Shown piece after piece: positions 19,661 to 29,178 of a stretch of 64,000 nucleotides of DNA. The position numbers and the translations under genes were made by a program. The notes beneath the pieces are model-generated. The model saw nothing but the letters and a program-made list of their open reading frames with translations. It searched no databases and was not told where the DNA came from. Positions within the stretch are counted from its first letter, which is position 1, and every line of letters starts with the position of its first letter. Source of the stretch: Darksidea phi (lineage: Eukaryota; Ascomycota; Dothideomycetes; Pleosporales; Lentitheciaceae); NCBI GenBank assembly GCA_030770425.1, contig JASJFT010000007.1:190245-254244 (forward strand), read 5' to 3'.

Positions 19661-20578
19661 ATGATGCAACCCAACTCTGAGCGTGTACCCTTGCCTTTCC
19701 CTCGCCTCCGCATCAAGAACATCGGAGCAGGAACAGTCGGACCTGTCCACATTCACCGAAACGCAACAGGGCGAATCGAGCGGGCAGCGGCGAAGCTTTA
19801 CGATGCACCCTTCAAAAACATGATCATTACCTCTCCATACATCCTCCAGATCTTCGGAGAGCGCGGCGACCGCATCGACTTTAGTGCTCTCAAACATCCA
19901 GAGCCTTCATTTCGCCTTGTGGAGGGCGAACCCGGAAATTTTGACACCGGCGTGTTAACAGCGATTGAATACGTCCGAACGAACGACCGCTTAGGCATAG
20001 TGCCGCAGGGACTTGCATCTTCAAAGCGCATATCTATCGTCGCGTCGACCCTAGACAAGCAGACGCTGACGATAGCCAAGTCTCAGAGCGAGAAGCCGAC
20101 GGTGCAGCCAACACGAACCTCTGGAAGGAACCAAGGCGGGCCTCTCATAGAGGTGTCTGAGCCAAACCCCATTATGAAACTCTCCCCAAGTCCGCAGGCG
20201 AAAGCAACAGCTTTGGCCGTGTACGTCCCGGGGGAAAACGCCCCGCCTAATGTCGATGTCGCAGCCATCACCGCGGAGATGGAAGTCATCAAAGCCAAGA
20301 TCCTCGCTATCTTATCTGAGGAGGACCAGGAGAAATACACGTACCTGTTGACAAGGGGCTGCAAAACAATGGCCAAATCCGGACAAGTAGCTCGTGACAA
20401 GATGCGCGATAAAATCTGCCAGTTGTTTGGGGACTACGTGGATCAGTTTGAGACCGTGGCGCAGCTGCATAACCAGTATGCCGACCTGCTACGGAGGGTC
20501 GAGAAGAGATATACGCATCATCTGCCGAAGATTGAGGCCCGTAGATGGGGTTCGAATGAACAGGAAGCACGGGAGTGA
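19661..20578 (+). CDS. Hypothetical protein with a PAH-like half-domain, divergent relative of A-C
   Basis: This 305-aa protein has no intron and no recognised family. The C-terminal part (about 205-290) has ILAILSEEDQEKYTYLL, a LFGDYVDQF helix and VAQLHNQYADLL, matching the first half of the domain in the three minus-strand genes but lacking the IPAxVxxEY half. The N-terminal part (about 25-110) has HIHRN ... FKNMIITSPYILQIFG ... FRLVEGEPGNFDTGVL, which faintly recalls BTB/POZ folds in its order of hydrophobic blocks; this is weak. The middle is Ser/Thr/Pro-rich. Confidence 0.62.
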   Translation: MMQPNSERVPLPFPRLRIKNIGAGTVGPVHIHRNATGRIERAAAKLYDAPFKNMIITSPYILQIFGERGDRIDFSALKHPEPSFRLVEGEPGNFDTGVLTAIEYVRTNDRLGIVPQGLASSKRISIVASTLDKQTLTIAKSQSEKPTVQPTRTSGRNQGGPLIEVSEPNPIMKLSPSPQAKATALAVYVPGENAPPNVDVAAITAEMEVIKAKILAILSEEDQEKYTYLLTRGCKTMAKSGQVARDKMRDKICQLFGDYVDQFETVAQLHNQYADLLRRVEKRYTHHLPKIEARRWGSNEQEARE

Positions 20579-21065
20579 TGCATTGTTACAAGGAATCCTG
20601 GCGCTCGGGCGCTTGGATAGTAAAATTGGGCTGATAACTTGTCCAAAGGTCCATTAGGCCAGCATTCATCAATTATCGGTCAATAAATCGGCTCTTGACC
20701 TTTGCAGCTAGGGATCCATCTCGGGTTTTATTTTTATTTTTATTTTTTTTTATGAGCATCAAAAAATTAACACCACTGCTGCTCCTATAGCCTAATCATC
20801 CAAGTACTACGTTGTCTCTATAGCCGCACATATATCTCAACTCTCCATGAGTATTGCTACATAATCAATGCAAAAGCGCTGGTAATAATGTCTGCAACTA
20901 GTGACCTTCACACCTCGATACTCATTGCCCAAGACCTCACATCCTCCTAGATTCTCCAAAAACCTCTACCTACCCTTCGCACCCACGCCATATATGTCCA
21001 TAATTACAACTACTCATGAAGTCTCCACCGCTCCACCCTCCGCAAAGGCTTCTGGCAATTTCGGA
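20579..21065. other. Intergenic with T-rich low-complexity tract
   Basis: This gap of about 490 bp contains a TTTTTA-type tract around 20727-20750. It otherwise shows only the 3' flanks of two convergent genes. Confidence 0.35.
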
Positions 21066-21359
21066 TCACAGCGCAGCTCGCACAACGCAGGACTCCAATA
21101 CATTAGCACTACAGCACTTAGCCGCAAGAGGAAGTACATACCAATTAGCTGAAGGCTGTTTGTCAGTCTGTTTGCCGCGTCCGTTCATAGTCTCACCGCA
21201 CCATATTTCTAAACAGGAGTTCTTGCATCTTTCCTCGAAGAACGCCCAATCCAGTCCTTTATCTTTTTCCCCTAGTTTTACGCGAGCAGGGTAGGGCGCC
21301 GGTGTGCTGAGGATGAAGAGTGGGAGGGAGAGGAGGAAAAGCGTCGTGGAGATATGCAT
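21066..21359 (-). CDS. Small secreted cysteine-rich protein (effector-like candidate)
   Basis: The residues from MHISTTLFLLSLPLF to LSTPA form a textbook signal peptide. The frame reads through at 97 aa, but a perfect 48-bp intron (21196-21149: GTGAGA, a GACTGAC branch point, CTTCAG) would keep frame and give 81 aa. The mature part has six cysteines in C-x3-C-x4-C ... CC ... C order. A small size, a signal peptide and an even number of cysteines are usual for fungal secreted effectors or antimicrobial-type peptides. Role and homology are unknown. It lies in the repeat-rich accessory part of the window. Confidence 0.55.
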   Translation of the reverse strand: MHISTTLFLLSLPLFILSTPAPYPARVKLGEKDKGLDWAFFEERCKNSCLEIWCGETMNGRGKQTDKQPSANWYVLPLAAKCCSANVLESCVVRAAL

Positions 21360-23667
21360 AATAGTCGGCGAGGGTAGATGATAGAGAAAGAGTAAGCGGT
21401 AACAGTGTAGTTGAGGTGGAAGGGAGAAGCGCAGATTGTATATGGGTGTTATTGTGGGAGAGAGTAGTTATTGTTTTGTTCACTGGGTGATGGCGAGGGG
21501 AGTCCGGTTCGGATGTAACGAGACTAAGTAGATCGCGCGCATAGTAAATGGATAGAAATATTCACGTGTCGCATCCGTCCACGAGGTCCATTTAACGACC
21601 AGTGGTTAAATGAGCCGCGTAATACATGATAATTTGTAGTCGACACCACAGGGCGAGAATGTTTGCTCACGGTGGTCGTTGGTGAGCGTCGAGAGGTGTT
21701 TATCATTTAGATCCTTCTCCCCTGTGGCGTCGACTTTATCTGCTTTACCTGGTTCTCACTGCGCATTCCATACTGCCACCTCAGAGGCGTGTCGTGGATG
21801 AAGGCCCCTCAAGTGCCGTTCCCCATGTGAGGATGAGGCCAAATCCACGTGCACAGCTCCACCCCCGGGCTAAGTTCTCAACAATAACGAGAGGGCCATG
21901 TCGCCATCAACCGTCATCGGGTCACCAGACAGACCTCATTATCTGTAGTCAGTGGCCGCCATGCGTCTAGCGCTGTAATACCATACCGAGACCCCCCAGA
22001 TTCAGTAAGTCACGCTTACGTTATTGCCGGTCGTTGAAACTACTGTCGCGATTAGCATGAGCATCATATCTGGCTACCGAGTCGTTATGCTTTGTCATTT
22101 GGCCAAACGGCGGACGAGGAAACCAAGTGCACCTACGCGCAACTCTAGGCCTCCGAGGAACAGACGAATCACACCTAGTCAGGATGGTTCGTTTACAAGC
22201 TTGACCACCCTTGAGCCTGCGCGACTGACTCGCTCCTCACCAAATAGCTGGACGAAATATGGTATAAGATCCATATCCCCTTCCACAGTTGCCGATATGG
22301 ACTCTACCGATCGCTCTGATGAAACGTCAAATTCTATAGAAATAGCTAGCACAGCAAAGAACCTCGACCACCCCGTATAATCACAAAAACCTCGTAGCAT
22401 AGCATACAAAGAATTCTACAAGGCCCACGGGCCTCACTCCGCCATCACCAGGATTGCCCTAGTCGGCGAAACCCCACTAATGCCTTGTTCCCCCTGTTGA
22501 CTGGGACAAGGCTTCAGATCATCCCTGGGCGACCAGGCTTAATATCACCCGTCCCGCTAACATCGCCTTGGCATTACGGATGCATTTCGGCCTATCTGCA
22601 GTTTAAGAAGAGCCGCATATCAAAAGGAAACAGCAAGCCACGTTGAATGACAGAACGTTCTTCAGTCTCGTTAGCGGTAGCACCAGCGTGGCTACTACCT
22701 ATACTAGTGGCCGACAGAAATACCGTCCAAGATTGCACGAAGGTTTTCAGTGGTCGTTGTGACTAGCGGAATTGTATCGCCTTAAAGGCTCAGCACATGG
22801 ATCAATGGTTACGACGCATATTTGGAAGAGGAGGAAGTTCGCGCAAGGCTATAGTACGAAATCCGGAACGCATGCTAAAGCTAATATGCGTTCATTGTCA
22901 TGCTGCAACCTGTACTTTCTTAGTTTCTCACGCTCAGATCTCTGCCTGTTTTGTTTCGGAAGTACCACTACTCAAGCTGGGTCACAGCTTAGAAGAGATG
23001 ATTATCATGATATGCACACTACTACGGCATCTGTCATTGACAGACTGTGGGTCACAAAAGCAATGCGAAGTACTGTGTTAGATGGGTTAACTCTAGTCGC
23101 TTCGGTTATCTGAATCACGGCACGGCGTCGTCACCCGCTTCGCTTTATTGGCTCAAGCGTGCCGCTCTCTGCTTCGTACTGCAGGGAATGAGATCGCGTT
23201 CTCCCTTTTGTTGGCTACTCGTGCGAGAATTGCATGGCCATTACTGCGATGGCAGAACGATCCCCCTCCTCTTCTGAGTTCTGTTCCTATAAACCAGAAA
23301 CATCTCCATGTACTCTCTAAAGACACGCATAACTCTTCGTGGACGTATAAGTGCTGACATCTTTCTCGAAAAAATTGGCTACATGATCCACAATTATCAC
23401 TGATCCCGCTTTGTCGCTCATTATAAAAGATTTTTATCTGGCGTCGCTCGTTCACGACAATGGCGACTGGATCTCTGAACCACATCGATTGGGCGCCATA
23501 TGGACATTGAAACAAGCTGGGCTGTCGTTCTTATATGTGGAATGATATTCCTTTACCCTTTATCGGCATCGGCCTCTACCAATGTGTTTGGATTCGAAGG
23601 CTTCCCGCCTCCTTCGCTAGCGTCCTCTCGCTATAGGCTTATGGTGTTGTAGCCCTAACAGCCAATG

Positions 23668-23778
23668 TTTGGTTTGGATTTGCATAGTGGGGGTCTCTTT
23701 GTAAGGTCCGCACGAAACACAATAGGAGTTTGTACACAGTAGACGTGCTATACCCACATCTTATACGCGATAATAGAG
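23668..23778. repeat. Dispersed repeat, copy 2
   Basis: This is the second copy of the element at 15378-15495, in the same orientation, about 8.2 kb away. It differs by indels and several C/T or G/A changes. The two copies flank the interval that holds the PAH-like paralogues and the small secreted protein. Confidence 0.7.
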
Positions 23779-23846
23779 CCGTAGAGCTGTACACAGTAAT
23801 ACCGACGAGGTAATGTTTCGAACATCAAACATCGAGGCGACGAGCA

Positions 23847-24202
23847 ATGACATGTGCTGCTGAACTACAGAGCCTGGTTGGCGAGATGAAGAATCTATAT
23901 CAAATACTCGATAGCACTGCTACCCTTCCCTTCTCCCCTAGAACAGATCCACCCTCTCAGTGTCCGACTCAGCTCCACCTTTCGACATCGCTCATGAGGA
24001 GTCAGGCTTTACCATTGAACTACGATCGAGCGCTACTCTTGATGCCATTGGGCGCGCCAACCTCAATTCTGTGTCGCATATGGTAGGGCTTGTGCAAGAA
24101 GAAGCACTCGCTGACGTTCTTGTTCCAGACGCATTCGTAGAGATGCTATTTGATCGTGCTGAGAGCGAAATCAAGTATTTAATACCGAGCAATACATGCT
24201 GA
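23847..24202 (+). pseudogene. Possible gene relic
   Basis: Two overlapping frames, 23847-24086 and 23961-24202, read like protein in parts: AAELQSLVGEMKNLYQIL in the first and VQEEALADVLVPDAFVEML in the second. No single frame has both a start and a full domain, and no good donor site joins them. It is best read as a decayed gene or chance, with low support. Confidence 0.2.
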
Positions 24203-24704
24203 AGTCTGTTAATACGGGATGTGCAATGCGGGAGAGTGTGGAGACGGAACAGCAGATGGGCTGGTTGAGGAAGACTGTTCTTTGCTAGGGCTGACCTACT
24301 TCTCCGCCCTATCTTTCGATCGCCGCGAGTATTTAAAAGTTCTTAGTATTAGATACGCGACTAACCCGAGAGATACGTTAGATAATATACTAAAAAAAAA
24401 ATTCCTTGTATAAATTCTACTACTCTATTTCTTTCTAGGATAAGTGAGACCAGGAATATTCCATAAGATAGATTGGATCAAATAAGGAGCATGGATAAAA
24501 CGTCAAAAACCTAAAGCCGAACAAGGATCCAATTCAACCCCATGATCAGCTACAAAGCGGCACCGGTCCATCGCAAGTGCAACCCGAAGGACAAGTGCCG
24601 CTCTCCAACCTAGTAAGTGGGATGTTATCGATCTGGCAAAGATTCTGGAAGAACCATTCTGGACCTCGTCAGCAAACCTGTACTTTCGACTCAAGTTTAA
24701 TCAA

Positions 24705-25587
24705 CTAACCCGTTGCAGCAGCAGCATGATTCTCAGCGTTCCTCCATGTGTCAATACCATTTGGTGGGTTCGCTACCAAATCTCTTGCCGCGCGCTGCGA
24801 AGTCAACTGCCTCCAGTCGTCCGTGCCATGGGCAGGCACCGCATTTGGCCTTGAAGATGTGAACAAGGGCATTGTAGCAAGGAGACCGAAGCCGTCGAAG
24901 TGCGTTATCTCATGTAGTAGCGTATGGCCGCCGGTTTCAAAGTCTGCGAAGACTTTGGTATTGGCGTTGTCACAGATGCCCTCGTCTTGGATGGTGCGCG
25001 TGGTATCGCGAGCTGTGTGGAATGAAGGGCAGATGAACATGGTTGGGTTCTCGACGTTTGGCGCGTATTCTGTGATTGCTCGGCTGTTTGGGTGTGAGAA
25101 GAGCGCTCTGGGATCCAAATGATTAAGATTCTACTTACTCATCCCTACTGCAAGCTTTGTTCGACGAGGGAACGCATTCAATCTTCCAGTCGAAGATGCG
25201 CTGTCCATTAGGGGGCGTAATGTAGTAGATGACAGCATTCATTGCGGCTTCGAACATTTTGTGGTCAGCTGGACTACGATCATCGGTGCGGAAGTAATGA
25301 TTGTAGCTATAACTCTTTAGTTGGCCGTCAACTTGCGTGACTTTTATTACTTACGCGTTTATATTGGCACGGTTGTCGTTCAGAGCAAGCGTCAGGGCTG
25401 ATGCAGCTAGATTGATGGTATTACCCAGTGCAATTCCAATGCGGCTGATATCCTCGTCAGAACATTCAAAGTAGCCCAGGTCATTGCCGAAAGGAAGATC
25501 ACCATCCCATGCTTGGACGGAAGGTAGTTTAAGAGCGGAGAGGAGAAGTAACGATGAAGCAATAATGGAGTTGAAGATGGGAGCCAT
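24705..25587 (-). CDS. Secreted HExxH metalloprotease, aspzincin-like (M35-type)
   Basis: This is a probable secreted zinc endopeptidase. The three exons are 25587-25355, 25306-25139 and 25083-24705, and splicing gives 259 aa. The signal peptide is MAPIFNSIIASSLLLLSALK...VQA. The zinc site LLHEITHFDG has H191, E192 and H195, and HGTDDW (219-224) could supply the aspartate ligand of aspzincins. Cysteines surround the core. The second intron is taken as 55 bp; an alternative acceptor 24 bp earlier also keeps frame. The C terminus (NHAAAATG) is where relatives usually continue, and a GTTAGT donor follows, so a short last exon may be missing. Peptidase activity is inferred from the motif. Confidence 0.75.
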
Positions 25588-26895
25588 TGTTTGTGGCTTG
25601 AGGAATTGAGCTTGTTGGAGACTGTTGATATGTATTGCGAGGATAAATGGAACGGAACTGTTGTGGAAATGGTTGAACTCAAGTTGCTTGCTTCTCAAAA
25701 TACATTAAAATAAAGGTTCGTGATGGCTTTATACTCCAAGAACCTTTCTCGGCCAAGAGCACTGCCCATTGAAAGCCATAGCAAAGAGGATTCTAAGCTT
25801 ACATTGCAAAGGAGCATCTATGCAATGAGTAGAGACTGCGGAGGAACATCTGTCATTCCAGGATAATGTAATATCAAGGGAGCGAGGCGGCTGTGTTTGA
25901 GTAAGCGTCCTACGGTTCCGTAAATAGATCTGCGGACGGAGGATGTTGGGGCATAGTTGACTGTTGAGTTCAGGCTTCTTGGAAAAGAGAATATACGTGC
26001 GAGTACTGTACGGTACAACAACGTCTCTACTTCGGCGATTCTACCCTTCCACGATATACTAATCCTACAGCTGTGGTATTGGACCGAACGTTTACGTGTG
26101 AACATACATCGCGGACTATGTGGAAATATTAATGGCGCGCCATATTAATGCCAAACCGTCGTCCCTAGGTTTGGACCTAAATTTCGGTACTTGGCTCCAA
26201 TTTGGTGTATATGAGTTGTTGGAGGCGGAATGTCGAGTAATACCATAGGCGGGTACGCTTACCGTGTCCAATCGCGTAGCATACGGTCTCGCGTACCGGG
26301 TACTTCTAAGATAAACTACTTTATAAATAACGTTTTAAATAGTTTAGTACTAGTTATGAGAATTAGAGCTAAGTAAGATAGCTATTTTTAAAGCTTAATA
26401 ACTATCTCTGTACTAGTTCTATTTAGCTAATTCATAGTTGTTTAGAAAATTCTATTGTATAGCTTTAGAATAAAGTTATTTTTATTTAAATCCGCCTAGT
26501 ATTTAAAAAGCTATTAAGTTTTTAATATTTCTTGGCAAAAGTACGGCGCTCCTTCGTGTGCGTGATAAAGTACCTCACGGGCGAGCGCCACAATTAATTA
26601 TAGTACAGTACGTACGAAAAAGTGGAGCGGTTTCATTTTAAGAGTCAGCAAACGATTAATGTGGTCAGAGGCCGGGCTGTGCTGGTAGCCTTACGAGCAC
26701 AGATTGCTGACGTATTCAGCCTCAAGGCTGCTTCCTGGACTATGACGTAACTGGGCTGAGTTCGTGGATTTCCATCGCAGTAGGATGCTTTCTAGGCTGC
26801 CACTGCCTCAGATGTAACAATCCGATTATCTTCACTCAAACCTTTGATAATCTTCATTCCGACATAGTCCTGTTCAATATAGACTTGCACGTATC
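25588..26895. other. Gene-free stretch including an AT-rich block
   Basis: No gene is supported. From about 26300 to 26540 the sequence is strongly AT-rich with repeated TTTAAATAGTTTAGTA-type words, looking like a transposon scar degraded by repeat-induced point mutation. No terminal repeats could be seen. Confidence 0.5.
26300..26540. repeat. AT-rich, RIP-like relic block
   Basis: The base composition drops sharply against the flanks, with TA-rich words and no open frame. This is the usual appearance of repeats hit by repeat-induced point mutation in Pezizomycotina. The element identity cannot be recovered by eye. Confidence 0.5.
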
Positions 26896-27740
26896 ATGGC
26901 ATCGAATCTGCGGGACCTCGGGTAACTTACCACCATTATACCATTGTAGTCCATCCTGCTAATGCTATAAGCGACTATACTCTTCCAGAGTCCAGCCCTC
27001 AATCAACACTTTCCATCAGTCTGTCAAGCTCATCGCAATCGTCGTCTATACCGCTCCATCCAACGTCAACAGCTAGCATTTCCGTCGGTCTTTCCGTTCG
27101 CCAGATCCAGTCCGAGAAGCCTGATACCGCTCTTACTATCGGCGCAATACGGAATGTCTTTGACCTATCCACCATCATGGACGTTGGTGTTCTGGCTTTG
27201 ACAAATGTGGAAAGCGGAGAGAGCATTACGCTGTACAGTGCTGCATACTCGCCTACTGTCCGCTCCAACATAAAATTATCATGGGGCCGCGATATCCGCG
27301 AGTCAGTGGACTTCGTTTCTATTCCTTCCATGGAAAGCGGAGAGTCGGTGACACTTGCATTCGACTTGAGTATCCAGAAGCTGCGAGACTTGTGGGCGCG
27401 TCGCTCCCTGAAGAAGTCTTCAGCGCCGGAATTTCCATTCACATCCCCGGGAAAATGGCGACTCCATTTTGTTTCAGAGGACAGTATAGGATTTCATTAC
27501 AATGGTATTGTGCTTTGGACGTGGGGTGGCCTGAATAGTGGGCTGCAGGGGAAGAAGTTTGAGTATCCGACGGAGACAATTTATCATTTCGAGCCGGAAG
27601 CAGAGGAAAGAATGAAAGTGGAAAGAAGAGAAGGCAAGTATGTGCAACTACATCCAAATAGTGCAGGGGGGAAATGTTTCGTTGTTGTCGAGACAGATAC
27701 GGAAGGAGTGATTATCGAATTTGTAAATGGAGAGCAATGA
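26896..27740 (+). CDS. Hypothetical protein of unknown family
   Basis: The main exon frame is open from before 26972 to the stop at 27740. A short first exon 26896-26921 (MASNLRDLG), joined across a 50-bp intron (GTAACT...GCTAATGCTATAAG), makes a 264-aa protein in frame; the AAG acceptor is not ideal, and an ATG at 27177 gives a 187-aa fallback. The middle reads as a beta-rich domain: GVLALTNVESGESITLYS, repeated in part as SMESGESVTLAFDL, then WRLHFVSEDSIGFHYNG. There is no signal peptide or membrane helix. It sits between two AT-rich blocks. Its function is unknown. Confidence 0.55.
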
Positions 27741-28125
27741 GGCGGGGATCAAGTAATAGCATAACGCGCAAATTCAACCTTTTCGCACTCCATGTGTTTG
27801 AGTGGTACCTTCCTTTGCTATTATATGTCTATAGATATGAGCGTAGACCTAGGTACCGAAGCCTAAGGCGCTAATGATTACCACAGGCGCTATACCTTGA
27901 GCACAAGGAATACTAAGCATCGCCCCGTCTGAGGCTGATGTAGGAACTATCGCCACAGCTTTTCGTCTTTCTGAATAATATTAACCTCCAAGTCTTTATT
28001 AGTTAGTAACTAGGAAATAATAGTATATTCGCTGAAATCTCTAAAGTAATTCGTTATTAAGATAAATGAGGAGACCTAAGGTCCTAAGGTTTGAAGATGT
28101 TCTTCGTTAGCTCGTCTTGTCCGTG

Positions 28126-28169
28126 CTTCTTCTTCTTCTTCTTCTTCTTCTTCTTCTTCTTCTTCTTCT
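28126..28169 (+). repeat. CTT trinucleotide microsatellite, about 14 units
   Basis: This is an uninterrupted CTT repeat of about 44 bases inside the AT-rich block. It lies in no credible gene. Confidence 0.9.
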
Positions 28170-29050
28170 CCTTATCGGATTACGACTTCTTATCGTCGGA
28201 TTTTATTCTCTTAATTACTAGTTGTAGATTATGTAGAACGAAGATAGGCTCGAGATCTATACGGTTACGAAAATCTTAATCCTCTTCGCCAGAGCGTTCT
28301 AATAGGCGAGTATTTTACGATAGATAGTCTAGGGCTAATAGTAAGGCTAACTCTTTAGATATAGGTAATAAGTGTATACCCTTTTTAACGTCTCTATCTT
28401 TGCGATAGGCTAGTACCAGAGGTACTCAGGCATAGCTAGCGCTCCGGCCATCAGCCAGCCAGGCTATCCTTCTGCCCACCGCGCCAAAAAGGATACGTAT
28501 TTTTCTGATCAACCGAATCTCTCAGAACAACTAGCTGTATAGGGGAAGGCCCTGCTCGCTCGCTCGCCTAGCAGACCACGCGTGACGCTATGCAAGGGCT
28601 AGGCAGAGCCTAGCCCATAACAATCTTTAGGATTAATAGGGCTCCTCGGCACGGTATCGTACGCCGTTAATACAGCTAAACGCTATTCTACCCTTTTCGA
28701 TCTCGTACGGATCTAGGAAAAAGCGTACTAGCGTCTAAATAAATACCAAAGAGGTACTACGTTTTTATAGTATCGCGTAAGTATCTTTCTTTTACTAGAA
28801 GTCCTCGCTTCTTAGCTTATTAAGCGTCTTATCGTTTATAGAAATAATATAGTCTACCTGTTCGAGTATCTTCTAACTAACTAGAGTAATACGTACTGAC
28901 TAATTGTTATAGTTTTAGAGAATCTTAAAAGTTTAAGTAAATAATTACTTAAATAAGAGACTAAGTACGGGTATAGAATATAGACTAATACATCTAATAA
29001 CTTCGTTTTATATTAAAGCTTCTTCCTATTATTCTAAAGCTCTCTCTCTC

Positions 29051-29060
29051 TATATAAAAG
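29051..29060 (+). promoter_or_regulatory. TATA box of the carboxypeptidase S-like gene
   Basis: TATATAAAAG follows a CT-rich run and lies about 120 bp upstream of the ATG at 29179. This is a usual fungal core-promoter layout. Confidence 0.45.
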
Positions 29061-29178
29061 CGTTCTGAGTAGTTTATAGATATGGCGTGCACCTTCCTGA
29101 ACGGTCTAGTCTATCGTCCGTCGCTTATCTCCGGCACGCGTCCGTCATCCCATCCTATAACTATCTACTTCTCCAACC

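Larger units (their letters stand above)
21360..24704. other. 3.3-kb gene-poor stretch with possible gene relics and repeat copy 2
   Basis: No intact gene is supported. A frame at about 22024-22380 ends in a Ser/Thr-rich charged tail and might be the C-terminal relic of a membrane protein. A frame at 23961-24202 opens after a CTCTCAG acceptor-like site and has protein-like composition but no start. Both are weak. The dispersed repeat copy lies at 23668-23778. Confidence 0.4.
27741..29178. other. Gene-free, AT-rich repeat-scarred stretch
   Basis: No intact gene was found. From about 27940 to 29060 the sequence is AT-rich with TTAGTAACTAGG-like words, interrupted by a GC-richer island (about 28430-28650), as expected for a mutated transposon remnant. 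It includes a CTT microsatellite (28126-28169). A TATA box precedes the next gene. Confidence 0.5.

Noticed and set aside
22772..23113. 113-residue plus-strand frame
   Set aside because: Mixed composition, no domain or signal, and several overlapping frames of similar length; probably chance.
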